From contig NZ_BIME01000004.1 in NCBI RefSeq assembly GCF_004000925.1, positions 124,001-188,000 on the forward strand: a stretch of DNA of 64,000 bases, in the 5' to 3' direction. This document shows positions 27,709 to 37,100 of this stretch, in pieces. The notes beneath the pieces are model-generated. The model was not told the DNA's origin and ran no database searches. It saw nothing but the letters and a program-made list of their open reading frames with translations. Every line of letters starts with the position of its first letter. Position 1 is the first letter of the stretch. The position numbers were made by a program, and so were the translations under genes. This DNA comes from Paenibacillus illinoisensis NBRC 15959 (GTDB taxonomy: Bacteria > Bacillota > Bacilli > Paenibacillales > Paenibacillaceae).

Positions 27709-28596
27709 ATGAATTTTCAGCAGATGATTCTCACGCTGCAACAATTCTGGGCCGAGCACAACTGTATTATTGTCCAGCCATATGATACGGAAAAAGGAGC
27801 AGGTACCATGAACCCGATGACCTTTTTGCGTTCACTTGGACCAGAGCCTTGGAAAGTAGCTTATGTAGAGCCTTCCCGTCGTCCTTCCGACGGACGTTAC
27901 GGAGAAAACCCGAACCGTCTGTATCAGCACCATCAGTTCCAAGTCATTATTAAGCCTTCACCAGACAACATTCAGGAAATTTACCTGGAAAGTCTCAAAC
28001 GTTTGGGCATTGATCCACTTAAACATGATATTCGTTTTGTTGAAGACAACTGGGAGAATCCTTCTCTGGGCTGCGCAGGTCTCGGCTGGGAAGTCTGGCT
28101 CGATGGTATGGAAATCACACAGTTTACATACTTCCAGCAAGTCGGTGGAATTGAGACGAACCCGGTAGCTGTCGAAATTACGTATGGTATGGAGCGCCTA
28201 GCTTCTTACATTCAGGAAAAAGAAAATGTGTTTGATCTGGAATGGGTAGAGGGAATTACCTATGGTGATGTATTCCTGCAGCCTGAGTTTGAACACTCCA
28301 AATATACGTTTGAAGTATCCGATGTGAAGATGCTGTTTACCCTCTTCAACATGCATGAAGAAGAAGCGAATAAGGCTATGGCACAGAATCTGGTATTTCC
28401 CGCATATGACTATGTGCTGAAATGTTCCCATACGTTTAACCTGCTGGATGCTCGTGGAGCAATCAGTGTTACAGAACGTACCGGTTACATTACGCGTGTC
28501 CGGAATCTGGCACGGCAAGTGGCTGCAACATATGTGGAAGAGCGCGAGAAGCTTGGCTTCCCGCTGATCAAGAAAGGGGGAGCCGAGCATGTCTAA
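27709..28596 (+). CDS. glyQ: Glycyl-tRNA synthetase subunit alpha
   Basis: This is the catalytic alpha subunit of the tetrameric glycyl-tRNA synthetase. The 295-residue product starts [19 protein letters not shown], contains the class II motifs ([30 protein letters not shown]) and has normal length. ATG 27709 lies 7 bases after AAGGAG. It overlaps the first codons of glyS by 8 bases. Transcription is controlled by the T-box upstream. Confidence 0.97.
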   Translation: MNFQQMILTLQQFWAEHNCIIVQPYDTEKGAGTMNPMTFLRSLGPEPWKVAYVEPSRRPSDGRYGENPNRLYQHHQFQVIIKPSPDNIQEIYLESLKRLGIDPLKHDIRFVEDNWENPSLGCAGLGWEVWLDGMEITQFTYFQQVGGIETNPVAVEITYGMERLASYIQEKENVFDLEWVEGITYGDVFLQPEFEHSKYTFEVSDVKMLFTLFNMHEEEANKAMAQNLVFPAYDYVLKCSHTFNLLDARGAISVTERTGYITRVRNLARQVAATYVEEREKLGFPLIKKGGAEHV

Positions 28597-30667
28597 GGAT
28601 CTGTTGTTTGAAATTGGTCTGGAAGAAGTACCTGCACGTTTCTTGCGCACAGCGATAGAACAGCTGCAGGATCGTATTGTGAAATGGCTGGATGCGTCCC
28701 GCATAACACATGGTGAGGTAAACGCTTATGCTACACCACGTCGCTTGGCTGTCATGATTCAGAATGTTGCCGAGAAGCAAGAGGATGTAGAAGAAGAAGT
28801 GAAAGGTCCTTCCCGTAAAATTGCACTTGACGAGAGCGGCAACTGGAGCAAAGCAGCACTCGGATTTGCACGCAGTCAAGGTGTTGATCCGGATCAGTTT
28901 ACGTTTAAGGAACTCGGCGGAGTCGAATACATCTATGCAACCAAGAGCAGCAAAGGTGTAGAGACTTCATCTGTAATCGGTGAAGGATTGCTGTCGATTC
29001 TGCACGCCATGACATTCCCTAAATTCATGCGCTGGGCTTCATATGATTTTAAATTTGTCCGCCCGATTCGCTGGATTGTCGCTCTGCTTGGTAGCGAGGT
29101 TATTGATATTGAAGTTGCAGGTGTGAAATCCGGGAATGTAACTCGGGGACATCGTTTCCTTGGTAAGGAGATCGTGATTACGAATCCTGCTTCATACGTC
29201 GAATTGCTGCGTTCCGAACATGTTATTGCAGATATCAAGGAACGGGAGCAAATGATTGTTTCCCAGATTCAGGCACTGGCTGCTGAGAAAAATTGGGATA
29301 TTGCCATCAAGGAAGATTTGCTGGAGGAAGTACTGTTTTTGGTGGAAACGCCAACCGTATTGTTCGGAACGTTCGATCCTTCATTCCTCAATATCCCTCA
29401 GGAAGTATTGATTACTTCGATGCGTGAGCATCAGCGTTACTTCCCTGTACTGGATAGTGCAGGACAATTGCTGCCTTACTTTGTAACCGTTCGTAACGGT
29501 GGCAGTGATTCACTTGATGTCATCGCCAAAGGTAACGAAAAAGTACTGCGTGCCCGCCTTTCCGACGCCAAGTTCTTCTACGAAGAAGACCAGAAGCTCG
29601 AGATTAAGGACGCATTGTCCAAACTGGAGAGCATTGTCTTTCAAGAGGAGCTGGGTACCGTTGGTGACAAGGTGCGTCGCATTCGCAAAATTGCGGACGG
29701 TCTCGCATCCAAGCTGCAGGTTTCTGCTGACGTTGCCGAATCGGTGAGCCGCTCTGCAGATATCTGCAAGTTTGACCTGGTTACACTGATGGTTGGTGAA
29801 TTCCCTGAATTGCAAGGTGTCATGGGTGAGGATTACGCTCGCAAGGCAGGCGAGAAGGAAGAAGTGGCCAAAGCGGTATTTGAACACTATCAGCCGCGCT
29901 TTGCCGGAGACCAATCTCCTGCTTCACTCGTAGGTGCGATTGTAAGTGCTGCAGATAAAATGGATACCATCGTGGGCTGTTTCTCCATCAATATCATCCC
30001 GACTGGATCCCAGGATCCATATGCACTTCGTCGTCAGGCCGCGGGTATTGTACAAATCTTGCTGGATCATCAGCTTCCACTGACTCTCTCGGATGTGTTC
30101 GGGGTTGCGCTTCAGGTACATGCTCAGATGAACCTTTTGAAACGTGCAGATGAAGAGGTTCGTAAAGATTTGCAGGACTTCTTCGGTCTTCGTGTGAAAA
30201 AACTGTTGTCCGAGACCGTTCGTTATGATGTAGTTGATGCCGTGATCTCTGCCGGATTCGATGATATTAGTGCCATTGTTCCAAAAGGCGAGGCCTTGAT
30301 GGCTGCTGTTCAAACCGGTGATGCGTTCAAAACAACAGTGGAATCTTTCAACCGGGTGGGTAACCTAGCTGCCAAAGCGTCGAATGCTTCTGTTCATCCT
30401 GAACTGTTTACCGAAGAGGGAGAGAAGCAGCTGCATGAAGCTTGGAATAGAACCAATGAGGAATATCTCAAAGCCTTGTCGCAGCACGATGCAGCGGAAG
30501 CGCTGGCGATTGCATCAGCTTGGAAGGAAGCCATAACATCATTCTTCGATTCCGTAATGGTTATGGCCGAAGATGAAGCAGTCCGTGCCAATCGCTTGGC
30601 TCTGCTCGCAGCTATCGATCGTGACTTGAAAGGATTTGCCGATTTCTCCAAATTGGTGTTAGTATAA
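28589..30667 (+). CDS. glyS: Glycyl-tRNA synthetase subunit beta
   Basis: This is the tRNA-binding beta subunit, 692 residues. Hallmarks are [14 protein letters not shown] at the N-terminus, [41 protein letters not shown] [11 protein letters not shown] and the HD-like [12 protein letters not shown] segment with [12 protein letters not shown]. The start codon lies within the last codons of glyQ, so the two are coupled. In Bacillus ccpN and yqfL follow; here both are absent and yqxD comes next. Confidence 0.97.
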   Translation: MSKDLLFEIGLEEVPARFLRTAIEQLQDRIVKWLDASRITHGEVNAYATPRRLAVMIQNVAEKQEDVEEEVKGPSRKIALDESGNWSKAALGFARSQGVDPDQFTFKELGGVEYIYATKSSKGVETSSVIGEGLLSILHAMTFPKFMRWASYDFKFVRPIRWIVALLGSEVIDIEVAGVKSGNVTRGHRFLGKEIVITNPASYVELLRSEHVIADIKEREQMIVSQIQALAAEKNWDIAIKEDLLEEVLFLVETPTVLFGTFDPSFLNIPQEVLITSMREHQRYFPVLDSAGQLLPYFVTVRNGGSDSLDVIAKGNEKVLRARLSDAKFFYEEDQKLEIKDALSKLESIVFQEELGTVGDKVRRIRKIADGLASKLQVSADVAESVSRSADICKFDLVTLMVGEFPELQGVMGEDYARKAGEKEEVAKAVFEHYQPRFAGDQSPASLVGAIVSAADKMDTIVGCFSINIIPTGSQDPYALRRQAAGIVQILLDHQLPLTLSDVFGVALQVHAQMNLLKRADEEVRKDLQDFFGLRVKKLLSETVRYDVVDAVISAGFDDISAIVPKGEALMAAVQTGDAFKTTVESFNRVGNLAAKASNASVHPELFTEEGEKQLHEAWNRTNEEYLKALSQHDAAEALAIASAWKEAITSFFDSVMVMAEDEAVRANRLALLAAIDRDLKGFADFSKLVLV

Positions 30668-30741
30668 TATCCCGGCACTGACGGGTTAGAGCATACACTT
30701 CAAATTCAGTATTAAAGAAGGATATATGAGGGTATAAATAT

Positions 30742-30788
30742 ACGGAACAGGTTGTGAAATTTTATTTTTAACAGCCGTTCCGTATTTT
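30742..30788 (+). terminator. Hairpin after glyS
   Basis: TACGGAAC and GTTCCGTA form an 8-base stem extended by GG/CC and TGT/ACA, followed by TTTTAG. It probably ends the glyQS transcript. The T-run is short, so read-through into yqxD-dnaG-sigA is possible. Confidence 0.6.
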
Positions 30789-30885
30789 AGCCTTTGATTT
30801 ACCTTGACTGGTCAGAAGGAATTTCGCTGGCGGAAGTCGTATATAACAATATGCAGCTATTTTATGAAGCCGGGTGATCCTGAGG

Positions 30886-31353
30886 TTGAGTGAGTTGAAT
30901 GTACGCCAGATTGTTGTGGACGGAGATGCTTGTCCGGTGAAAGCCGAGATTGCAGAAACGGCCCGCCGTTTTGATATCCCCGTATTGTTAGTATCTTCCT
31001 TTGATCATTTGCTTCAGGGAGGAGAAGGGGTGCGTACCGTGCAGGTGGACCGCAGTGATCAGAGCGCGGATCTGTACATCGCCAACCATATCAAGCCCTG
31101 TGATATCGTCATTACACAGGATTATGGACTGGCAGCACTCGCGCTTGGCAAACGTTGTTATGTTTTATCATTTCGTGGTCGCGAATTTAATGATCGTGAC
31201 ATTGATTTTATGCTCGATTCCCGGCATACTGCTGCCAAAGCACGGAAAAGAGGGCATTATGGGAAGGGTCCAAAGCCTTTCACAGAGCAGGATCGGGAAA
31301 TTTTTCAACATAAACTGACAAAACTTTTGAAAGATTTGCAGGAGAATGTGTAA
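30886..31353 (+). CDS. YaiI/YqxD family protein (UPF0178/DUF188)
   Basis: This is a cytosolic protein of unknown function from a conserved family with a PIN-like fold. The conserved N-terminal VDGDACPVKAEI and later DYGLAALAL and SFRGREFNDRDID blocks are present, with HTAAKARKRG near the end. Family members normally begin a few residues before VDGDACP. Here three non-ATG starts are possible (GTG 30874, TTG 30886, TTG 30895). I favour TTG 30886 because GGTGATC lies just upstream, but this is uncertain. It precedes dnaG and sigA as in Bacillus. Confidence 0.85.
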   Translation: MSELNVRQIVVDGDACPVKAEIAETARRFDIPVLLVSSFDHLLQGGEGVRTVQVDRSDQSADLYIANHIKPCDIVITQDYGLAALALGKRCYVLSFRGREFNDRDIDFMLDSRHTAAKARKRGHYGKGPKPFTEQDREIFQHKLTKLLKDLQENV

Positions 31354-31401
31354 GTTTAGCGAATTATATTTACGTGCTGAAAGAGATGAAGGTGGCCAGA
31401 G

Positions 31402-33222
31402 ATGAGTACCGGACAAGGCGGTATACCCGAAAGCATTATTGAATCGGTGTTACAGCAGCATGATATTGTCGATACGGTGAGCCGATTTGTGCATCTGACC
31501 AAGCAGGGGAAATACATGAAAGGCCTCTGCCCTTTTCATTCCGAGAAGACGCCTTCGTTTACAGTTACACCAGAGAAACAAATTTTCTACTGCTACGGTT
31601 GCGGCACGGGTGGAAATGCCATCAAATTCAGGATGGAAATCGAAGGGTTATCCTTTCCCGAGGCTGTCAAGACGATGGCGGAAGAAAGTCACATCTCGAT
31701 GGGGGACTGGCAAGGGCGTGAATCCGCTCATGTAAATCCGGAGACCGAACGTCTGCTGGAGGCGTATGAGCTAACTGCAAAGCTGTATCATTTCTTATTG
31801 AAAAATACAGAGCATGGAAAAGCAGCCATGGAGTATTTACGCTCGCGGGGCTTTAGCGACAAGCTGATTGACCAGTTCCAGATTGGATATGCGCCGAATC
31901 GTTGGGACACGTTGGTGCAATTTCTGGAGAAGCGCAACTTCCCACTTGAAGAGATGGAAAAGGGCGGTCTTCTGTCGCAGCGGAGTGAAGGTCAGGGCTA
32001 TGTGGACCGCTTCCGAGACAGGGTTATGTTCCCGATTAATGGCAGAAGCGGCAAACCGATTGCATTTGCAGGCCGCATTTTGGGAGACGGGCAGCCGAAG
32101 TACCTAAATTCACCGGAAACCCGGTTATTCAACAAAAGCCGAGTTCTCTACAATCTGCATCAGGCCAAAAATGCAATTCGCAAACAAAGACAAGCTATTT
32201 TGTTTGAAGGCTACGGCGACGTGATCTCCGCTTGGGATCAAGAGATCCAGAACGGAGTAGCGGCCATGGGTACAGCGCTGACCGAGAATCAGGCGCTTAT
32301 GCTCAAGGGCATGTGCGACGAAGTCATTATCTGTTATGACGGTGACCGAGCAGGGCAGGCCGCTGCACTTAAGAACTTCCCCATTCTGGAAGAAGCCGGG
32401 CTGCAGGTTAAGGTGGCTCTTATACCCGAAGGACTTGATCCGGATGATTTTATTCGGAAGTACGGTGGTGAACGGTTTCGCAACCAGATTGTAGAGGGTG
32501 CTGTGACCACAACAAAATTTAAGCTTATAAACCTTAAAAAAAACCATATACTGCTAGAAGGCGGCGGTCTGATCGCCTATTCCAAGGAAGCGGTAAAGCT
32601 AATCGCGCCTTTATCTTCCCCTACGGAACGCGAAGTGTATTTGCGTGAACTGGCTGCTGAAGTGGATGTATCATTTGAGACACTGAAGCAGGAGTGTAAT
32701 GAAGAGCGCCAGTCCATGAAAAATAACGAGCAGTATGGGGATAATAACCCGAAAAGGTGGAATAATGGTAGGCAACAAAATAGGCAGGTGCCTACACCCA
32801 ATCTGTTGCCGGCTTACCATGCTGCTGAGCGCAAATTGCTTGCCTGGATGCTTCAGGATGACGAGGCTGCACAGTATGTGAATGAGCATCTTGGTGAAGC
32901 TTTTAACTTGGATGATCATGCAGCTATTGCTGCTTATCTATATGCCTATTATGCGCAAGGCAAATCGCCGGATACAAGCCGTTTTATGTCCTCATTGCAT
33001 GATGATCGATTGGAGAAAACCGTCAGCTCAATCTCAATGATGGATGGCCCGGGTGAATGGAACGTTCAGATACTCGATGATTGTATCAGGGAAGTGCTGA
33101 AATATCCGCGCAAAAAAGAGTACGATCTAAAAAAGGAAGAAATGATTGCTGCAGAGCGTGCAGGTGATTTTGTACGAGCGGCACAAATCGCAATTGAAAT
33201 GATTGCCCTAGAGAGACAGTAA
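31402..33222 (+). CDS. dnaG: DNA primase
   Basis: DnaG makes RNA primers at the replication fork. The 606-residue product has the N-terminal zinc site CPFH...CYGC, the RNA polymerase domain with GRILGDGQPKYLNSPET, the Toprim motifs EGYGDVIS and YDGDRAGQ, and a C-terminal helicase-binding domain after an Asn/Gln-rich linker (near residue 450). ATG 31402 follows AAGGTGG. It lies immediately ahead of sigA in the classic macromolecular-synthesis arrangement (without rpsU, which is at 14.9 kb). Confidence 0.97.
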   Translation: MSTGQGGIPESIIESVLQQHDIVDTVSRFVHLTKQGKYMKGLCPFHSEKTPSFTVTPEKQIFYCYGCGTGGNAIKFRMEIEGLSFPEAVKTMAEESHISMGDWQGRESAHVNPETERLLEAYELTAKLYHFLLKNTEHGKAAMEYLRSRGFSDKLIDQFQIGYAPNRWDTLVQFLEKRNFPLEEMEKGGLLSQRSEGQGYVDRFRDRVMFPINGRSGKPIAFAGRILGDGQPKYLNSPETRLFNKSRVLYNLHQAKNAIRKQRQAILFEGYGDVISAWDQEIQNGVAAMGTALTENQALMLKGMCDEVIICYDGDRAGQAAALKNFPILEEAGLQVKVALIPEGLDPDDFIRKYGGERFRNQIVEGAVTTTKFKLINLKKNHILLEGGGLIAYSKEAVKLIAPLSSPTEREVYLRELAAEVDVSFETLKQECNEERQSMKNNEQYGDNNPKRWNNGRQQNRQVPTPNLLPAYHAAERKLLAWMLQDDEAAQYVNEHLGEAFNLDDHAAIAAYLYAYYAQGKSPDTSRFMSSLHDDRLEKTVSSISMMDGPGEWNVQILDDCIREVLKYPRKKEYDLKKEEMIAAERAGDFVRAAQIAIEMIALERQ

Positions 33223-33265
33223 ATGTCCGTGTGTTGGATGTTTCTAGGGAGGAGGGAGTCGAGTT

Positions 33266-34405
33266 ATGGCGAATGATCAGCATACTGAACTAGAAACAGA
33301 ATTGACGCTGGATCAGGTTAAGGATCAACTGATTGAATCAGGCAAAAAAAGAGCTTCATTGAACTACAAGGAAATTATTGAGAAACTCTCCCCGTTTGAG
33401 CAGGATGCTGAGCAAATGGATGAGTTTTACGAACAATTAAGTGATCTGGGTATCGACGTGGTAAACGAAAATGATGAAGAGGTTACGCTTCGTCCTAATG
33501 ATGACTCAGAAAACAACAGCAGAGAGGGAGACGATGAGTTCCACTTTGATGATGATCTGAGCTTGCCTCCGGGTATCAAAATCAATGACCCAGTCCGGAT
33601 GTATCTGAAGGAAATTGGTCGTGTACCTTTGCTGTCCGCGGATGATGAAGTGGAGCTCGCTAAACGGATTGAAAACGGGGATGAAGAAGCGAAGCGCCGA
33701 CTGGCAGAAGCCAACCTTAGGCTCGTTGTCAGTATCGCCAAGCGATATGTGGGACGCGGCATGCTGTTCCTTGACCTGATTCAGGAAGGAAATATGGGTC
33801 TGATTAAGGCCGTAGAGAAGTTTGACCACAAAAAAGGGTATAAGTTCAGTACCTATGCGACTTGGTGGATTCGTCAAGCCATCACACGTGCGATAGCCGA
33901 TCAGGCACGTACCATTCGTATTCCGGTGCACATGGTCGAAACGATAAATAAACTGATCCGGGTATCCCGTCAGTTGTTGCAAGAACTTGGACGCGAACCA
34001 ACGCCAGAAGAAATTGCAGCTGAAATGGATCTGAGTGTGGAGAAAGTGCGTGAGATCACGAAGATTGCACAGGAACCGGTTTCCCTCGAAACACCGATTG
34101 GTGAAGAGGATGATTCCCATCTGGGCGATTTTATCGAGGATCAGGAGGCTTTGGCTCCAGCAGATGCTGCTGCCTATGAATTGCTGAAAGAACAGCTTGA
34201 AGACGTACTGGATACGTTGACAGAGCGTGAAGAGAATGTACTTCGCCTTCGTTTTGGTCTGGACGACGGACGGACGAGAACGCTGGAAGAAGTGGGCAAG
34301 GTCTTTGGAGTTACGCGTGAGCGTATTCGTCAGATCGAAGCTAAGGCTCTTCGCAAACTGCGCCACCCAAGCCGCAGCAAACGGCTTAAGGATTTCCTCG
34401 AATAA
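33266..34405 (+). CDS. sigA: RNA polymerase primary sigma factor SigA
   Basis: This is the vegetative sigma factor, 379 residues. Region 1.1 is acidic. Region 1.2 is [16 protein letters not shown], region 2 contains [17 protein letters not shown] (the -10 recognition helix), region 3 follows, and region 4.2 contains the -35 helix in [13 protein letters not shown], ending in [13 protein letters not shown] 33266 follows GGGAGGAGGGAG. An efficient terminator ends the dnaG-sigA transcript. Confidence 0.98.
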   Translation: MANDQHTELETELTLDQVKDQLIESGKKRASLNYKEIIEKLSPFEQDAEQMDEFYEQLSDLGIDVVNENDEEVTLRPNDDSENNSREGDDEFHFDDDLSLPPGIKINDPVRMYLKEIGRVPLLSADDEVELAKRIENGDEEAKRRLAEANLRLVVSIAKRYVGRGMLFLDLIQEGNMGLIKAVEKFDHKKGYKFSTYATWWIRQAITRAIADQARTIRIPVHMVETINKLIRVSRQLLQELGREPTPEEIAAEMDLSVEKVREITKIAQEPVSLETPIGEEDDSHLGDFIEDQEALAPADAAAYELLKEQLEDVLDTLTEREENVLRLRFGLDDGRTRTLEEVGKVFGVTRERIRQIEAKALRKLRHPSRSKRLKDFLE

Positions 34406-34414
34406 CAGAACTAC

Positions 34415-34465
34415 GGGAGACTTTTCGCAAGCCGCTTAGGCGGCGGCGAGGTCTCCTTTATTTTT
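34415..34465 (+). terminator. Rho-independent terminator after sigA
   Basis: GGAGAC (34416-34421) pairs with GTCTCC (34451-34456), with an inner CCGC/GCGG stem, followed by TTTATTTTT. Confidence 0.85.
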
Positions 34466-34588
34466 AAATGGAATGTCTTAATTGCTTGGTTTTGGTAATT
34501 AATCCTTGAAATGTTTGATTGGATTTCATTTTATCGCTTTTCGTTGTCCAATGCAAATCAATAAATTAAATGAATGTGCAGGTGCTTC

Positions 34589-35347
34589 ATGAAACTTTCG
34601 AATCGATTACAACAAATACATGATCAAATTCCCGAGGGCAGTCGTATAGCCGATATAGGCTCAGATCATGCACTGCTGCCCGTGGCTGCCGTTCGCAGTG
34701 GGAAGGCTGCAAGTGCTGTGGCCGGAGAAGTTAACCCGGGACCCTACGAGGCCGCGCGCAAACAGGTAAGTGATGCAGGGCTGCAGGAGCAAATTACCGT
34801 TCGTCGTGGAGACGGGCTTGAAGTCGTCTCTGCAGGAGAGGTAGATGTCATTACGATTGCGGGAATGGGTGGAGCATTGATTGCTTCCATACTGGACCGC
34901 GGCCTTTCCAAACTGGAAGAAGTGAAGATGCTTATCCTTCAACCTAATGTGGGTGAGGACATCCTCAGACGCTGGCTGCTGGATCATCAATGGGTGGTTG
35001 TGGCAGAGCGATTGCTTGAGGAAGATGGAAAGATCTATGAGATTATTACAGCCATGCCGCAGGCATCCAGTCCAATTGCGAATGAGGAAGTGTACCTCGC
35101 CCGTCCGCTTGAAGGTGGAGTCGTTCTTACACAAGATCTATTGCTGCGTATGGGTCCATATCTGGTGGACAGACCCACAGACGTATTTTTTGCGAAATGG
35201 GAAAGTGAGATCGTTAAGCTTAGGGGTGTTGTGCAGTCCATCTCAAAATCGGACCAGGACTCTTCCCGTGAAAAGGCTGCTGAGGTGGAACGTCTGATTG
35301 CAAACCTGAAGGAGGTGCTCGAATGTTTGCCAAAGGTCAAACGGTAA
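34589..35347 (+). CDS. trmK: tRNA (adenine-22-N1)-methyltransferase TrmK
   Basis: TrmK methylates A22 of tRNAs carrying A at that position. The 252-residue product has the Rossmann SAM motif IADIGSDHALLPV, the catalytic-region ITIAGMGGALI and LQPNVGEDILRRWL, and a C-terminal coiled-coil domain, as in the Bacillus enzyme (YqfN). I use ATG 34589 (MKLSNRLQQIHDQI) over ATG 34574 because the family begins there. It overlaps the next gene by 25 bases. Confidence 0.93.
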   Translation: MKLSNRLQQIHDQIPEGSRIADIGSDHALLPVAAVRSGKAASAVAGEVNPGPYEAARKQVSDAGLQEQITVRRGDGLEVVSAGEVDVITIAGMGGALIASILDRGLSKLEEVKMLILQPNVGEDILRRWLLDHQWVVVAERLLEEDGKIYEIITAMPQASSPIANEEVYLARPLEGGVVLTQDLLLRMGPYLVDRPTDVFFAKWESEIVKLRGVVQSISKSDQDSSREKAAEVERLIANLKEVLECLPKVKR

Positions 35348-36438
35348 TTCAATTGATGGAGCAGCTGGCTCCCAAACACCTCGCTGTACCCGATGATCGG
35401 ATTGGACTGCAGCTGGGCAGTTTGCAAAAAGAGATAAATCACGTTCTTATTGCTCTTGATGTGACGGATGAAGTTGTAGAGGAAGCTATTCGAATCGGTG
35501 CCAATCTCATTATTGCACACCATGCTATTATTTTCCGGCCGGTAAAATCGTTCAATACGGATACACCGATGGGCAAATTGTATGAGAAGCTGATCAAGCA
35601 TGATATTGCCGTATATATCAGTCACACGAATCTGGATGTGGCCGAAGGCGGCATGAATGATTGGATGGCTGAAGCGATTGGCATTGAGAGTAAAGAGTCA
35701 CTGGAAGATGTACATACAGACCATCTGTACAAGCTGGCTGTATTCGTCCCGCGCACGCATCATGAACAGGTGCTTCAGGCCATTCTGGAAGCTGGAGCCG
35801 GAAGTATTGGCCAATACAGCAAATGCAGCTTCAATACCGAAGGAACAGGAACCTTTGTACCAGGAGAGGGAACACAGCCTTTTATTGGTGAACAGGGCCA
35901 GCTGGAGCGTGTGGAAGAGATGCGTATTGAGACCATTGTACCGCAGAGCCTGCGGAGCAAAGTTGTACAGGCCATGCTGAAGGCTCACCCCTATGAAGAA
36001 GTGGCCTATGACCTGTATGCAATGGATTTAAAAGGCCGTACACTCGGTCTGGGGCGTCTGGGACCCCTCAAGGAACCAAAGACACTGGGTGAGCTGGTAG
36101 AAGTCGTGAAGGCCCAATTAAACGTGCCATACGTTCGTGTAGTAGGGGATCTGAACCGGCAGATCAAAAAAGCGGCAGTCCTTGGCGGTTCGGGAAGCCG
36201 TTATACCCTGACCGCGCGTTTCAAAGGGGCCGATGTCATCATAACGGGAGATATTGATTATCACACCGCTCATGATGCGCTGATGGCTGGCATGTGCATT
36301 ATAGATGCTGGGCATAATGCCGAGAAGATCATGAAACCTAAAACAGCGGACTGGCTGCGTTCGCGATTGACAGACAAGCGGTATGAGACGCAAGTGACGG
36401 CTTCGGAGGTCAATACGGAAGTATTCCAGTTTATGTAG
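35323..36438 (+). CDS. Nif3-like dinuclear metal centre protein (YqfO family)
   Basis: This 371-residue member of the NIF3/DUF34 family forms hexamers with a two-metal site. The metal-binding histidines are in IAHHAIIF, SHTNLD and DAGHNAEK. The long form with a central PII-like insert (about residues 130-235, CSFNTEGTGTFVPGEG) is the Bacillus YqfO type. GGAGGTG precedes ATG 35323, inside the trmK 3' end. Its biochemical role is unresolved; a GTP cyclohydrolase-like or metal-related activity has been suggested for relatives. Confidence 0.92.
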   Translation: MFAKGQTVIQLMEQLAPKHLAVPDDRIGLQLGSLQKEINHVLIALDVTDEVVEEAIRIGANLIIAHHAIIFRPVKSFNTDTPMGKLYEKLIKHDIAVYISHTNLDVAEGGMNDWMAEAIGIESKESLEDVHTDHLYKLAVFVPRTHHEQVLQAILEAGAGSIGQYSKCSFNTEGTGTFVPGEGTQPFIGEQGQLERVEEMRIETIVPQSLRSKVVQAMLKAHPYEEVAYDLYAMDLKGRTLGLGRLGPLKEPKTLGELVEVVKAQLNVPYVRVVGDLNRQIKKAAVLGGSGSRYTLTARFKGADVIITGDIDYHTAHDALMAGMCIIDAGHNAEKIMKPKTADWLRSRLTDKRYETQVTASEVNTEVFQFM

Positions 36439-36474
36439 TTATGTCGGGATCACCCGTTTCCAGTAATATTAAGC

Positions 36475-36503
36475 TTGTTTGTAAACTCAAATGCCTGTAT
36501 ACT
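36475..36503 (+). promoter_or_regulatory. Promoter of rnpB
   Basis: TTGTTT (36475-36480) and TATACT (36498-36503) are separated by 17 bases. Initiation would fall near 36510, exactly where the RNase P RNA helix P1 begins. Confidence 0.65.
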
Positions 36504-36510
36504 ATGTAAT

Positions 36511-36935
36511 GTTGTTCGGAAAGCTTGACAGACAATCGCTGGTGGCCTTGTTGCCACGAGAGGAAAGTCCGGGCTCCACAGGGCAGGATGCTGGATAACG
36601 TCCAGTCAGCGCGAGTTGAAGGATAGTGCCACAGAAATGGACCGCCGATGGCCGGATTTTCCGGTACAGGCAAGGATGGAACCGAGGTGTAAGAGACCCC
36701 GAGGAACGCTGGTGACTTCGTTCCTGGTAAACCCCATCTGGAGCAAGACCTAATGGGACACAGCCGACTCTTCGGAGGAGGCAGCCTTAGCCCGAGGTGT
36801 GTCTAGGTTGGTCGCTTGAGCTGTGCAGCAATGTATGGCCTAGATAGATGATTGTCGCTTGTGGTGGGAGGGTAGTTCCCGTTTGAACCACGAAGAGCAC
36901 AGAACCCGGCTTACGGTAAGCTTTCCAAACTGCAA
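36511..36935 (+). ncRNA. rnpB: RNase P RNA (class A type by sequence)
   Basis: This is the catalytic RNA that matures tRNA 5' ends. The terminal helix pairs GGAAAGCTT (36518-36526) with AAGCTTTCC (36918-36926). The universal core is present: GAGGAAAGTCCGGGCTCC, GTGCCACAGAAA, GGTAAACCCC, GAGCAAGACC, and AGATAGATGATTGTCGC. CCGCCGATGG, GTCGCTTGAGC and ACAGAACCCGGCTTA match the ancestral class A form known from Escherichia coli. The Bacillus subtilis class B RNA lacks these. Ends are set by P1 and the promoter and could shift by a few bases. Confidence 0.95.
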
Positions 36936-36999
36936 CAACATGTATTGAAACGATTTACTCACATTTAATTGTACTTTTCTTCTAAAAAATTAAAACATC

Positions 37000-37048
37000 A
37001 ATAAGGCGACAGAACCCGATATTCTCGGATCTGCCGCCTTATTTTTTT
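37000..37048. terminator. Bidirectional terminator between rnpB and the aminotransferase
   Basis: AATAAGGCG (37000-37008) pairs with CGCCTTATT (37035-37043), with inner CAGA/TCTG and CCGA/TCGG pairing, followed by T residues on the plus strand. On the minus strand a weaker T-rich tract follows, so it may also serve the convergent aminotransferase gene. Confidence 0.85.
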
Positions 37049-37100
37049 ACGCATTAAGTTCTGAGTGGATACTAGTCATAATACAGTTAATGACAGTTTA

